A stretch of 64,000 nucleotides of DNA from Tenacibaculum sp. (GTDB lineage Bacteria > Bacteroidota > Bacteroidia > Flavobacteriales > Flavobacteriaceae), in contig JAKVCX010000001.1 of the NCBI GenBank assembly GCA_022448525.1, positions 172,733 through 236,732 on the forward strand. Direction: 5' to 3'. Shown piece after piece: positions 53,514 to 61,967 of the stretch. Under the pieces are notes generated by a model. It was not told where the DNA came from. It ran no database searches and was given only the letters and a program-made list of their open reading frames with translations. Position numbers and translations under genes: made by a program. The stretch's first letter is position 1. Each line of letters opens with the position of its first letter.

Positions 53514-54512
53514 TTGAAAACAGCAGTAGTCATATTAAATTGGAATGGTAAACAATTACTAGAGCAGTTTCTTCCTTCAATTGTTAAACATAATGAAGGA
53601 GATACAGACATTTATGTTGCTGACAATGCTTCTACCGACAATTCAATTGCCTTTGTAAAAGCAAATTTTCCTTCTGTAAAAATTGTTATCAATAAAGATA
53701 ATGGCGGATATGCTAAAGGATATAACGATGCTTTACAACATATTGAGGCTGATATTTATTGTTTAATTAATTCAGACATTGAAGTTACTCAAAATTGGCT
53801 CTCACCTGTAATTGATGTTTTTACACAAGAAGAAAACACAGCTATTATTCAACCTAAACTTTTAGATTATAAAAACAAAGAAAAGTTTGAATATGCCGGA
53901 GCTGGTGGAGGATTTGTAGATTACTTTGGTTATCCATATTGCAGAGGAAGAGTTTTCAATTATTTAGAAGAAGATCAACATCAATTCAACGATATCACAG
54001 AAATTTTTTGGGCTTCAGGAGCATGCTTTTTTATTAGAAGTAGCGTGTTTCACAAACTTGGAGGTTTTGACGAACATTATTTCGCACATCAAGAAGAAAT
54101 TGATTTATGCTGGAGAGCACAAAATGAAGGTTTTGATGTTAAATATGTAGGAACTTCAACGGTTTATCATGTTGGTGGTGCTACTTTGCAAGAATCAAAC
54201 CCTAATAAAACATTTTTAAACTTTAGAAATAGTCTTTTTACAATTCTAAAAAACGTACCTAGAAAGAATGTATTTCAGGTAATTTTTATCCGATTGATTT
54301 TAGATGGTATTGCCGGATTAAAATTTGCCTTTGAATTAAGGCCCATTCATACTTGGTCTGTTTTAAAAGCCCACTTAAGTTTTTATAAAAACCTAAGAAA
54401 GTTCATCAAAAAAAGAAGACAAATTCAACGAAAGTCAGATTACAGTATTCACACTTCAGTTGTTTGGCAGCATTTTGTATTAGGTAAAACTAAGTTTAAA
54501 GATTTACAATAA
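53514..54512 (+). CDS. Family 2 glycosyltransferase (rhamnosyltransferase-like)
   Basis: A 332-residue GT-A-fold glycosyltransferase. The start is TTG (53514), read as Met, which yields the normal N-terminus KTAVVILNWNG; no ATG is available nearby. The nucleotide-sugar site includes ADNASTDNS and the NSDIEVTQNWL (DxD-like) motif. The acceptor-side acid is in FAHQEEIDLCWRAQ. The C-terminal 90 residues are amphipathic and basic, suggesting membrane association. The acceptor is unknown. Confidence 0.9.
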   Translation: MKTAVVILNWNGKQLLEQFLPSIVKHNEGDTDIYVADNASTDNSIAFVKANFPSVKIVINKDNGGYAKGYNDALQHIEADIYCLINSDIEVTQNWLSPVIDVFTQEENTAIIQPKLLDYKNKEKFEYAGAGGGFVDYFGYPYCRGRVFNYLEEDQHQFNDITEIFWASGACFFIRSSVFHKLGGFDEHYFAHQEEIDLCWRAQNEGFDVKYVGTSTVYHVGGATLQESNPNKTFLNFRNSLFTILKNVPRKNVFQVIFIRLILDGIAGLKFAFELRPIHTWSVLKAHLSFYKNLRKFIKKRRQIQRKSDYSIHTSVVWQHFVLGKTKFKDLQ

Positions 54513-54533
54513 AAAAACCCAGTAAAAACTGGG
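54510..54533. terminator. Terminator between convergent genes
   Basis: CCCAGT (54518-54523) and ACTGGG (54528-54533) form a stem around AAAA. The A run before it becomes a T run on the minus strand, so it mainly serves the minus-strand gene at 54546-55004. Confidence 0.65.
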
Positions 54534-54545
54534 CATTTAGTATAC

Positions 54546-55004
54546 TTATTTTATTGAAATGTAAATTGGTACTTCTGTAGATTCTGTTGGTATTACATTT
54601 TCTGGATATACTTCAAAATCTACTTTATAATCTCTGTTCAAATCTGTATTCCAAATCTCAACCCATTTATTATAAACAATATTGTCATTCAATTTCCCTT
54701 CCGCTTTAAACTCTTCATATAACTTTTCAGGAATTTCTAGAGCAACCATGTTTTCAGGAACTTCTTCTAAAGAATATGATTTACATCCAATGATCATGTC
54801 ATAGGCTCCAGTATAATCACTTTCATAATTTGTATAAATTGCATAGACATCATTTGTTTCTTTATTAGGAATTTTTTCTTGGATGTTTTCTGACATAAAT
54901 TGTTTCCAAAGCGCAGGAATATCCTTGGCTGCCTGCATATTTTCATTAGTGGTTCTTACTTTGATCCCAATAACGTTAAAAGAGTTCATTCGTGTTGTTT
55001 TCAT
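54546..55004 (-). CDS. GyrI-like/AraC-type effector-binding domain protein
   Basis: A 152-residue single-domain protein. It follows the bacterial effector-binding fold: NSFNVIGIKVRTTNE at the start, a helix with IPALWKQFMSENI, and the late strand pair VDFEVYPEN. It has no DNA-binding part. Family members bind small hydrophobic or cationic compounds. It lies just downstream of the WYL regulator on the same strand but has its own -7 candidate. Confidence 0.8.
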   Translation of the reverse strand: MKTTRMNSFNVIGIKVRTTNENMQAAKDIPALWKQFMSENIQEKIPNKETNDVYAIYTNYESDYTGAYDMIIGCKSYSLEEVPENMVALEIPEKLYEEFKAEGKLNDNIVYNKWVEIWNTDLNRDYKVDFEVYPENVIPTESTEVPIYISIK

Positions 55005-55028
55005 TATAATTTCTTTTTTAATTCAACA

Positions 55029-55036
55029 CAAAATTA
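55029..55036 (-). promoter_or_regulatory. Candidate -7 promoter element (TAATTTTG)
   Basis: An exact TAnnTTTG match on the minus strand, 24 bases before the start codon of the effector-binding protein. Confidence 0.5.
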
Positions 55037-55044
55037 TGAGAGCT

Positions 55045-55767
55045 CTATGCCATAGGTTTGTCAGGGGTAGTTTTTACATTTAAAATATATCTTTCGAAAT
55101 AATCTTGTAATGTCATTTCATGTGGAGAAAACTGTTCAAAAAGCAAGACAACTTGCTCTATATGATCTAATCGAAATACACGGAATTCTTTTCTTAATCT
55201 ACAGAAAGCAACCAATAACCAATTTTCATTGGTACTATACAATGCAAATGGTTCTATAATTCTTTTAGTAAAATTTCCCTCAATGGAATTATAGTGTATT
55301 TCTGTTAACTGATAATTTGTAATGGCAGATTGAATTTTTGCTAAATTAGAGCTTGTAATTTCATTTTTGGGATTGTATCTAAATGCAATTCTATCTGATA
55401 ACAAATCTGCTTTCTCTTTTTGGGATGATTTAAAAACAGATTTCAGTTTAGTAATCGCGTTCTGATAATTTTCAACTAACGATTTATCTTTATTTTTTTT
55501 AATCAGATGTTCTGCCGTAATTAAGGCATTTGCCTCTTCTTCCGAAAACATAACAGGAGGTAAATAATAACCTTCCATTAAAGAATATCCTTTTCCTTCT
55601 TCTGTAAAAACAGGAATTCCTGATGCCTCTAAAGTTCGAATATCTCTGTAAATTGTTCTTACACTAACTTTATATTTGGCTGCTAATTCTGTAGCTGTTA
55701 CTATTTTTTTTGATTGTAAATACGTAAGAATCGCGGTTAATCTTGATATTCTAGGTTTACTGTTCAT
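55045..55767 (-). CDS. WYL-domain transcriptional regulator (YafY-like)
   Basis: A 240-residue DNA-binding regulator. The N-terminal helix-turn-helix (ATELAAKYKVSVRTIYRDIRTLEASG, two motifs of the HTH_11 type) is followed by a WYL domain, where the name-giving triad reads WLL in NENWLLVAFCRLRKEF. Ligand is unknown, though some WYL domains bind nucleotides or DNA ends. Its start overlaps the end of the CREST-type gene by 11 bases, so the two are translationally coupled. It may regulate the adjacent effector-binding protein gene. Confidence 0.87.
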   Translation of the reverse strand: MNSKPRISRLTAILTYLQSKKIVTATELAAKYKVSVRTIYRDIRTLEASGIPVFTEEGKGYSLMEGYYLPPVMFSEEEANALITAEHLIKKNKDKSLVENYQNAITKLKSVFKSSQKEKADLLSDRIAFRYNPKNEITSSNLAKIQSAITNYQLTEIHYNSIEGNFTKRIIEPFALYSTNENWLLVAFCRLRKEFRVFRLDHIEQVVLLFEQFSPHEMTLQDYFERYILNVKTTPDKPMA

Positions 55768-56458
55768 TAATAATAAGTTCTCTATCCTTATAGATATAAT
55801 TTAGTAAAAAGAATACGGCCACTCCACCGAAAGTATGCCACAACCAATGTGTTCCCATTGGTAAAACAGGTTCTAAACTTCCATTTACCACCAAATTATC
55901 TAAAGTTCTGAAAGTAACGGCCAAGGCGAAAATTAAGAATCCATATAAAATCAATTTAGCATTTTTCCAATGTGTTTTATAGGCATACCAAACAAACGGA
56001 CCAACTACCGTTAAAGCTGTAATAAAATAACCAAAAGAAATTCTATATGTATTTGGAATTGGTAGCAATCTAGGCACAATTGAAAGCCCCAAAATACCGA
56101 GAAACAACAACACTCTTTTCCACCAAACTTTCTCTATCTTACCTAGAAAGTAAACAATTCCTCCAAGACAAACTATCATTATTGGCAACCAATCTAAAAC
56201 CAGCCAAAATTCATGACTTCTAGTGCCATGAAACATTGTTCCACCAATCCAACTGATAAAAATTACAGGTATTGCAAATAAAAAAAACGGATGCTGTTTT
56301 GGATTTTTATAGATTTTTCGCCCAAAATAAATGAGCATAATTATAAAAATCAGATTGCTAAATGTATTAAAAGGTTCAACTGGTAATCTACCTTCAATAG
56401 TTTCTTGGTATATTGGACCACTATCATTGGGAAATTTTAATAATAATCTAAATAACAT
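55757..56458 (-). CDS. Ceramidase-like (CREST-family) membrane hydrolase
   Basis: A 233-residue protein with about seven hydrophobic helices. The key residues of the alkaline ceramidase/CREST superfamily are recognisable: Ser in NTFSNLIF, His in GTMFHGTRS, Asp in LVLDWLPI and the His pair in GTHWLWHTFGG. Those residues form a zinc site for lipid amide hydrolysis in known members. Sphingolipid or other lipid amide turnover is a reasonable guess, unproven. It overlaps Sua5 (11 bases) and the WYL regulator (11 bases) and so is tightly coupled to both. Confidence 0.7.
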   Translation of the reverse strand: MLFRLLLKFPNDSGPIYQETIEGRLPVEPFNTFSNLIFIIMLIYFGRKIYKNPKQHPFFLFAIPVIFISWIGGTMFHGTRSHEFWLVLDWLPIMIVCLGGIVYFLGKIEKVWWKRVLLFLGILGLSIVPRLLPIPNTYRISFGYFITALTVVGPFVWYAYKTHWKNAKLILYGFLIFALAVTFRTLDNLVVNGSLEPVLPMGTHWLWHTFGGVAVFFLLNYIYKDRELIINEQ

Positions 56459-57068
56459 CTAAACTACCTTTTCCTTCTCTAATTACCTCTGGAATATCAT
56501 CTGTCAAATCGATAACTGTAGATGCTTGATTATCTCCATAACCACCATCAATTACAATATCTACAAGATGTTGCCATTTTTCAAAAATCAACTCTGGATC
56601 AGTTGTATACTCAATTACTTCATCTTCATCGCGAATTGAAGTAGACACTATAGGGTTTCCTAACTGTTCAACTATTGTTCTTGCAATATTATTATCAGGA
56701 ATTCGAATACCTACAGTTTTTCTCTTTTTAAAAGCTTTAGGAAGATTTGTACTTCCCGGTAATATAAAAGTATAAGGTCCTGGTAAAGCTCTTCGTAAAA
56801 TCTTATAAACAGGAGTAGCAATTTGTTTTACGTAATCCGAAAGATGACTCAAATCATTACAAATAAATGAGAAGTTTGCTTTTTCAAGCTTTACTCCTTT
56901 AATTTTTGCAACTTTTTCAAGTGCTTTTGTATTCGTAATATCACATCCCAATCCGTAAACAGTATCTGTTGGATAAATAACCAATCCTCCTGATTGTAAA
57001 ACTTTTACAACCTTATCTATTTCCTTAGGATTTGGATTCTCATCATAAATCTTAATAAACTGTGCCAT
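56448..57068 (-). CDS. L-threonylcarbamoyladenylate synthase (Sua5/YciO/YrdC)
   Basis: A 206-residue enzyme of the YrdC fold that makes threonylcarbamoyl-AMP for the t6A37 modification of ANN-decoding tRNAs, or the related YciO subgroup. Signatures are GGLVIYPTDTVYGLGCD, the KxR/K-type AKIKGVKLEK segment and GPYTFILPGS with VGIRIPDN. It lacks the C-terminal Sua5 domain, so it is the short form. It is first in the Sua5, CREST, WYL overlap group. Confidence 0.9.
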   Translation of the reverse strand: MAQFIKIYDENPNPKEIDKVVKVLQSGGLVIYPTDTVYGLGCDITNTKALEKVAKIKGVKLEKANFSFICNDLSHLSDYVKQIATPVYKILRRALPGPYTFILPGSTNLPKAFKKRKTVGIRIPDNNIARTIVEQLGNPIVSTSIRDEDEVIEYTTDPELIFEKWQHLVDIVIDGGYGDNQASTVIDLTDDIPEVIREGKGSLDVI

Positions 57069-57095
57069 TTCCTGTTTTGTATATTCTAAAAATAA

Positions 57096-57125
57096 AAAAC
57101 TTCCAACAAAAATGTTGGAAGTTTT
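57096..57125 (-). terminator. Terminator after the two-component operon
   Basis: AAAACTTCCAACA (57096-57108) pairs perfectly with TGTTGGAAGTTTT (57113-57125) around AAAA. It lies just downstream of the response regulator gene. Confidence 0.85.
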
Positions 57126-57143
57126 AGTAATATTTTCAAGTAG

Positions 57144-57845
57144 TTACGCTTCGTTCTCGATAAGTCTGAAACCTTCTCCATGAATGTTTAAAATTTCAAC
57201 TTGTTCGTCTAACTTTAAATACTTTCTTAGTTTGGCGATATAAACGTCCATACTTCTCGATGTAAAGTAATTATCGTCTCTCCAGATTTTAGTTAATGCT
57301 AATTCTCTTGGCATTAAATCATTTTTGTGAATCGCTAACATTCTTAAAAGCTTACTTTCTTTTGGAGATAATTTTTGGGGATCGTCTCCATTGAAAGAAA
57401 GATGTCTTAATTTAGAATTGAATGCAAATTTTCCGATTGTAAATTCAAACTGATCATCGTCTTTAGACTTTTCAGTTTCTTTACGCTGAAGAATTGCTTT
57501 GATTTTATGCAATAACACTTCAGAATCAAAAGGTTTGTTTAAGTAGTCATCTGCTCCTACTTGATATCCTTTTAAAACATCTTCCTTTAATGTTTTTGCA
57601 GTTAAAAAAATAATCGGCACTTCTTTGTTGGTCGACCTAATGTCTTCCGCTAAAGAAAAACCATCTTTTCGAGGCATCATTACATCTAAAATACAAAGAT
57701 CATACTCTGAATTTTTAAACATAATTAATCCTTCAATACCATCTTTTGCGTGTGTAACGTTGTAATCGTTTAACGCTAGATAGTCTTTTAAGACTGTTCC
57801 AAAGTTTGGATCGTCTTCAACTAATAGAATTTTTCTAGTTCCCAT
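57144..57845 (-). CDS. rprY: OmpR-family response regulator (RprY-like)
   Basis: A 233-residue response regulator. The receiver domain has the acidic pocket (LLVEDD, Asp11-Asp12), phospho-acceptor Asp54 in LCILDVMMP and Lys84 in FLTAK. The C-terminal winged helix (about 130-230) has the FNGDDPQKLSPKESKLL and RSMDVYIAKLRKYL segments. It lies 18 bases downstream of its kinase gene. The rprX/rprY names follow Bacteroidota usage for this kinase-regulator type; the regulon is unknown. Confidence 0.88.
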   Translation of the reverse strand: MGTRKILLVEDDPNFGTVLKDYLALNDYNVTHAKDGIEGLIMFKNSEYDLCILDVMMPRKDGFSLAEDIRSTNKEVPIIFLTAKTLKEDVLKGYQVGADDYLNKPFDSEVLLHKIKAILQRKETEKSKDDDQFEFTIGKFAFNSKLRHLSFNGDDPQKLSPKESKLLRMLAIHKNDLMPRELALTKIWRDDNYFTSRSMDVYIAKLRKYLKLDEQVEILNIHGEGFRLIENEA

Positions 57846-57863
57846 TTTATGTACCCTTCAAAT

Positions 57864-59432
57864 TTATATTAATGGTAATTTTACTGTAAACGTACTTCCT
57901 TTCCCTTTTTCGCTTTCAACATAAACGGTTCCGTGGTGGTTGTCTACAATTTCCTTCACGTATGCCAAACCTAGTCCATGACCTTTAACATTGTGAATGT
58001 TTCCTTTATGTTCACGATAAAATTTATCAAAAACATATTTTTGAGCATTTTTACTCATTCCTATACCTTCATCTTTAACTTTAAAAATGAAAAATTTGTT
58101 TGTATTCTCTGTATACACATTTATTTTAGGAGCTTCATCAGAATACTTAATTGCATTTTCTAACATATTCACAATTACGTTTGTTAGATGAAACTTATTT
58201 CCTAAAACTTCAGACGATATAGCATTAAACTCGACATCAATTGTACCTTGCTTATCTGAAACTAATAAACTAACATGATCAATAGCCTCCTCTATTATAT
58301 CATGAGCTTCGACAGCTTCTTTACTGATATCAATCTGATTTTTTTCTAATTTTGATATTCTCAGAACATTTTCAACTTGACCATGCATACGTTTGTTCTC
58401 ATCTCTAATCATCTGAACATAACGTTTCACTTTCTCCTCATCTCCAATAATTTTTGGATTCTTAATCGCGTCAAGTGCCAAATTTATTGTTGCAATTGGA
58501 GTTTTAAACTCATGCGTCATATTATTGATAAAATCAGTTTTAATTTCAGAGATTTTCTTCTGACGAATTAACTGATATAACGATGTTGAAAACGCCGCAA
58601 TAATTATTCCAATAAACAATAACGACAACAATAAGGCTTTAATCATTCCTGATAAAAGACTCTTTTTCTCATCAGGAAAGGAAACGTATAATTTATACTT
58701 ACTGTTTCCATTATCATCTTCAAATAATGGATAAAAGTAATTATCTTCCTCATTAATCTTGAAATATCCTGACTTTATTGGTGTTGCAAGACCTCCTTCA
58801 TATACTCCAAACTTGAACTTTTGCCTAATGTTTTTCTTAGCTAGTTCATCTTTTAAAGTATTGTTTAACTCCCTACTACTTATTCTTTTATGAATCGGCG
58901 TAAATTTCTTACTCTGACCGAAAAAATACTCGAATTGTTTCTTCTCAAAGCTAGGATATGTCATATATCTTGAGAACCGATTTTCATCCGTGTAAGTTTC
59001 AAAATTACTATCTTGAGTACCATAAGTTTTGGTAATTAGAAAGTCTTCTTTTCCTGTAAAACGCTTGAAAATAACTGTATCACTTTCGACAAAATCAACA
59101 GGTATTTTAAAATTCTCTTCAAGAATTGTAGCACCAAAGGTAAACTTTTGCTTACTCACCGTATCAATTTGCTGAAATAAGTAATTCTTTAATTCAGCAT
59201 TTGTTCTGGCTTTATTATTTTCAAAGAACGACCTATGCTTTTCTCTAAATTGTTCGTATTCTCTTTCCTTGATTCTTTCAGAAGTTTTGGCTAGAGCAAT
59301 AGTCACATTCGTTTCAAATTCCAACTGTTTACTCTTCACTGCATCCTTGACCCAATATAGCTGAACAGCAATAATTCCGATCAACGAAATACTCATTAAA
59401 ACCACAATCAGAATAAAAATTCTCCTTCCCAT
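57864..59432 (-). CDS. rprX: Sensor histidine kinase (RprX-like)
   Basis: A 522-residue membrane kinase. TM1 is residues 5-25 and TM2 is 264-285, with an unclassified sensor domain of about 235 residues between them in the periplasm. The HisKA helix has the phosphorylated His307 (NNMTHEFKTPIAT). The ATPase domain has its N box (NMLENAIKYSDE), G1 (DEGIGMS) and G2 (GHGLGLAYVKEIV). It is first in an operon with the response regulator. A -7 element lies 55 bases before the start. Confidence 0.92.
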   Translation of the reverse strand: MGRRIFILIVVLMSISLIGIIAVQLYWVKDAVKSKQLEFETNVTIALAKTSERIKEREYEQFREKHRSFFENNKARTNAELKNYLFQQIDTVSKQKFTFGATILEENFKIPVDFVESDTVIFKRFTGKEDFLITKTYGTQDSNFETYTDENRFSRYMTYPSFEKKQFEYFFGQSKKFTPIHKRISSRELNNTLKDELAKKNIRQKFKFGVYEGGLATPIKSGYFKINEEDNYFYPLFEDDNGNSKYKLYVSFPDEKKSLLSGMIKALLLSLLFIGIIIAAFSTSLYQLIRQKKISEIKTDFINNMTHEFKTPIATINLALDAIKNPKIIGDEEKVKRYVQMIRDENKRMHGQVENVLRISKLEKNQIDISKEAVEAHDIIEEAIDHVSLLVSDKQGTIDVEFNAISSEVLGNKFHLTNVIVNMLENAIKYSDEAPKINVYTENTNKFFIFKVKDEGIGMSKNAQKYVFDKFYREHKGNIHNVKGHGLGLAYVKEIVDNHHGTVYVESEKGKGSTFTVKLPLI

Positions 59433-59486
59433 TATTCAAATGTACTTTATTAAGCTAAGGCGTAAAATTCTTTTAACTTAGATTAA

Positions 59487-59494
59487 CAAAGATA
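59487..59494 (-). promoter_or_regulatory. Candidate -7 promoter element (TATCTTTG)
   Basis: An exact TAnnTTTG match on the minus strand upstream of the sensor kinase. It predicts a leader of about 50 bases. Confidence 0.52.
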
Positions 59495-59547
59495 ATGTGT
59501 TTTTAAGAAAAATTTAAGATTTATGTTAAAATATCAATAACCGAAGA

Positions 59548-60132
59548 CTAACTTTTTGTTAATTTATTATGAATTTTCTCTAGCTGTTCCTTGACACTTG
59601 TAAGATCCACATTATGAATTACATAGTTCGATTGAAGTACCTTTTTTTCATCCGACCATTGATTATTAATACGGTTTTTCACCTCTTCAAAAGTAGAATT
59701 ATCTCTTTCAATCACTCTTTGAATTCTTAACATTTCTGGCGCAGTTACCGTGATAATTTTATCACACAGTCGATTGCTTCCATTTTCGAAAAGAATAGCA
59801 TTTTCGTACAATATGTAGCTCTTATTTTCATGCGCTTTTATAAAATCTTGAAGATGTTTATGAACAATCGGATGCACTATAGCATTTAATTTTTTTAATT
59901 TTTCCTTATTTTTAAATACGATTCCTGCAAGAAAAGATCGATTTAAAGAACCGTCCCTGTAAACCTCATCGGTAAACTCAGCTATTAGTTGAGTTCTAAT
60001 TTCTTGTGAAGTATTCATTAAGTTTTTCGCTTCTTCATCAGCGAAATAAACCACTACACCGTCGAATTTTGCAAGCATTTTAGCAACTGTTGATTTTCCG
60101 CTTCCTATTCCACCTGTTAATCCTACTAGCAT
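59548..60132 (-). CDS. coaE: Dephospho-CoA kinase
   Basis: A 194-residue kinase for the last step of coenzyme A synthesis. The P-loop GLTGGIGSGKST is at the start, the CoA-domain segment YFADEEAKNL follows, and the lid has RVIERDNSTFEEVKNRI. Length is normal. It follows the YbbR gene by 10 bases on the same strand. Confidence 0.95.
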   Translation of the reverse strand: MLVGLTGGIGSGKSTVAKMLAKFDGVVVYFADEEAKNLMNTSQEIRTQLIAEFTDEVYRDGSLNRSFLAGIVFKNKEKLKKLNAIVHPIVHKHLQDFIKAHENKSYILYENAILFENGSNRLCDKIITVTAPEMLRIQRVIERDNSTFEEVKNRINNQWSDEKKVLQSNYVIHNVDLTSVKEQLEKIHNKLTKS

Positions 60133-60142
60133 TCTCTATATT

Positions 60143-61075
60143 TTATTTTTGAATTAAGTAATCTATTTTCTGTGGTGTAATTCTAACTGAAGAAACCAAA
60201 TTAGATTTTTTTCTAAATGAAGGCACCAAATAAGTTAAGCCTTTATCTGCTGAAGTCTTATAATCACAAATAACCTCAAATGAATCTTCTGTTATTTTAC
60301 TATAATTCTTCAACCCTACTTTATAAGTTACCATTACTTTTTTAGGATAAATTTTCAAATCTACATCCGATGGCAGATTTATAATATTTATTGGAAGCTC
60401 AAAAGTTCCCTCGGTATATTTGTCAACAATTACTTGTGCTTCAACTTCAGAATTACTCAATTTAATATTCTTGGAGTTTTCTGGCAGAGTTACAGGAATT
60501 TTCACTGTTACATCTTCTGAAACATCATTCAACTCAATATTTTTTGTTTGAATATTAATAATAGTATTTATCTCATCATCAGGACCTGAAATGAAGATTG
60601 AATCTGGAGTTATATTCACATCCGATAAACCGTATCCGGGTTTAAATTTTATATTATTTGTAAATGTAACTGGTACCTTCTTTTTGCGAAATGTTCCTAA
60701 ACTCAAATGAATTGTATCGTCCAATACATTCAATAATTCTAAACCTGATTTTAACTGAGATTGTAACTCAGATTTTTGTTCTTCAGCTAAAAGATAATAT
60801 TTTAGATTTCTCCTTTTATATTTATCTAAAGACAATGTTACTTTTTTACTAAAGAGATTTGTAGTAAATAATTTAAAACCATTTCCTTTAATCAGCATTT
60901 TTAACTGATTTACCGGCGGTTCTCGAAACACTTTCTCCTGAGGTAAATTTTTATATTCAAGATCAAATATTACTTCTGTTTTATACTCTTTAGATAAATT
61001 AATTAAAAACCACATCAAAAATGAGGCTAGTAAAAAACCTAAAAAGATTTTAGGTATGTTTCTTAACGTATTCAA
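60143..61075 (-). CDS. YbbR-like domain protein (CdaR-like)
   Basis: A 310-residue protein with an N-terminal membrane helix (about 10-27, FLGFLLASFLMWFLINL), followed by two or three YbbR-type beta domains (recurring V-x-I-P or ELPINI strands) facing the periplasm. In Firmicutes the homologue regulates diadenylate cyclase CdaA; no such gene is visible here. It may be co-transcribed with coaE. Confidence 0.85.
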   Translation of the reverse strand: MNTLRNIPKIFLGFLLASFLMWFLINLSKEYKTEVIFDLEYKNLPQEKVFREPPVNQLKMLIKGNGFKLFTTNLFSKKVTLSLDKYKRRNLKYYLLAEEQKSELQSQLKSGLELLNVLDDTIHLSLGTFRKKKVPVTFTNNIKFKPGYGLSDVNITPDSIFISGPDDEINTIINIQTKNIELNDVSEDVTVKIPVTLPENSKNIKLSNSEVEAQVIVDKYTEGTFELPINIINLPSDVDLKIYPKKVMVTYKVGLKNYSKITEDSFEVICDYKTSADKGLTYLVPSFRKKSNLVSSVRITPQKIDYLIQK

Positions 61076-61100
61076 AAATATTTTTTATTGCAATCTACTC

Positions 61101-61130
61101 AAAAAGAAAAAAGTGAGCAAAAGCTCACTT
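61101..61130 (-). terminator. Terminator after yajC
   Basis: AAGTGAGC (61111-61118) pairs with GCTCACTT (61123-61130) around AAAA. The A-rich flank at 61101-61110 becomes a T tract on the minus strand. Confidence 0.8.
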
Positions 61131-61153
61131 TATCTATTTATTTTTATCAAAAC

Positions 61154-61462
61154 TTATTTTTCGATTTGTTTTTGCGTTAACTCCATTGAAATTGCAGCTC
61201 TTTCAAAACGAATTTTTCCCGCTCCTGTTTCAATAACAACGGTATTGTTATTATCGTTTATCTCTGCAATCTTTCCGTGAATTCCACTAGTAGTAACAAC
61301 CTTAGCTCCTTTTTTAATTTCAGACCTGAATTGTTTCTCCTTCTTCTGACGTGCCATTTGCGGCCTGATCATAAAAAAATATAATACACCTAACATCGCT
61401 ACGAAAGGCAACATACTCATTAGACTACTACCGTCAGCTTGTAAAAAAATCATTTGTAACAT
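61154..61462 (-). CDS. yajC: Preprotein translocase accessory subunit YajC
   Basis: A 102-residue Sec accessory protein. One membrane helix (about 16-35) ends in the family motif YFFMIRPQMARQKKEKQF, followed by KGAKVVTTSGIHGKI. Its ATG overlaps the stop of the DUF1573 gene by one base, so they are translationally coupled. Confidence 0.95.
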   Translation of the reverse strand: MLQMIFLQADGSSLMSMLPFVAMLGVLYFFMIRPQMARQKKEKQFRSEIKKGAKVVTTSGIHGKIAEINDNNNTVVIETGAGKIRFERAAISMELTQKQIEK

Positions 61463-61926
61463 TAAACTTGACTTTTAGGTGTTACCATTCCAGTTAATTT
61501 AACCTGCTCCTGCCCTTTCACAGTGTTTGTAGTTAGCGTTACTGTTTTACTTTGCTTGTTTGGTTTACCTGAAGTATTAAACTTTACTTTAATTTCAGCA
61601 GTAGCTCCTGGAGCAATCGGCTCTTTAGGCCAAGTAGGAACCGTACAACCACAAGTTGCTTTAGCATCTGTAATAACTAAATCAGACTTTCCTGTGTTTG
61701 TAACTTGAAAAGAAGTTTCAACAATAAATCCTTCATCTACATTTCCAAAGTCGTGCACTTCTCTATCAAATTTAATTTCTGGAGCACCTTGACTAATTTC
61801 TTTATCTCTTTGATTCGCTTGTGTAACGTTTTCTTGCTTCACTTTAGCCGCTGCATTTCCTTTTTTACAAGAAACCATTGAACTAAAAGAAACTGCCAAC
61901 GCTAAAATTCCGATTATTTTTTTCAT
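61462..61926 (-). CDS. DUF1573 lipoprotein
   Basis: A 154-residue lipoprotein: the signal ends SMVSC (Cys20), with a Lys/Gln/Asn-rich linker. The DUF1573 beta-sandwich holds FDREVHDFGNVDEG and the ATCGCTVPTWPKEPI motif. Function is unknown, but the nusB, DUF1573, yajC order is familiar in Flavobacteria. nusB lies 41 bases upstream. Confidence 0.92.
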   Translation of the reverse strand: MKKIIGILALAVSFSSMVSCKKGNAAAKVKQENVTQANQRDKEISQGAPEIKFDREVHDFGNVDEGFIVETSFQVTNTGKSDLVITDAKATCGCTVPTWPKEPIAPGATAEIKVKFNTSGKPNKQSKTVTLTTNTVKGQEQVKLTGMVTPKSQV

Positions 61927-61967
61927 TATTATTTGGTTTTTAACTTCAACAAAAATATTTATTTTTT

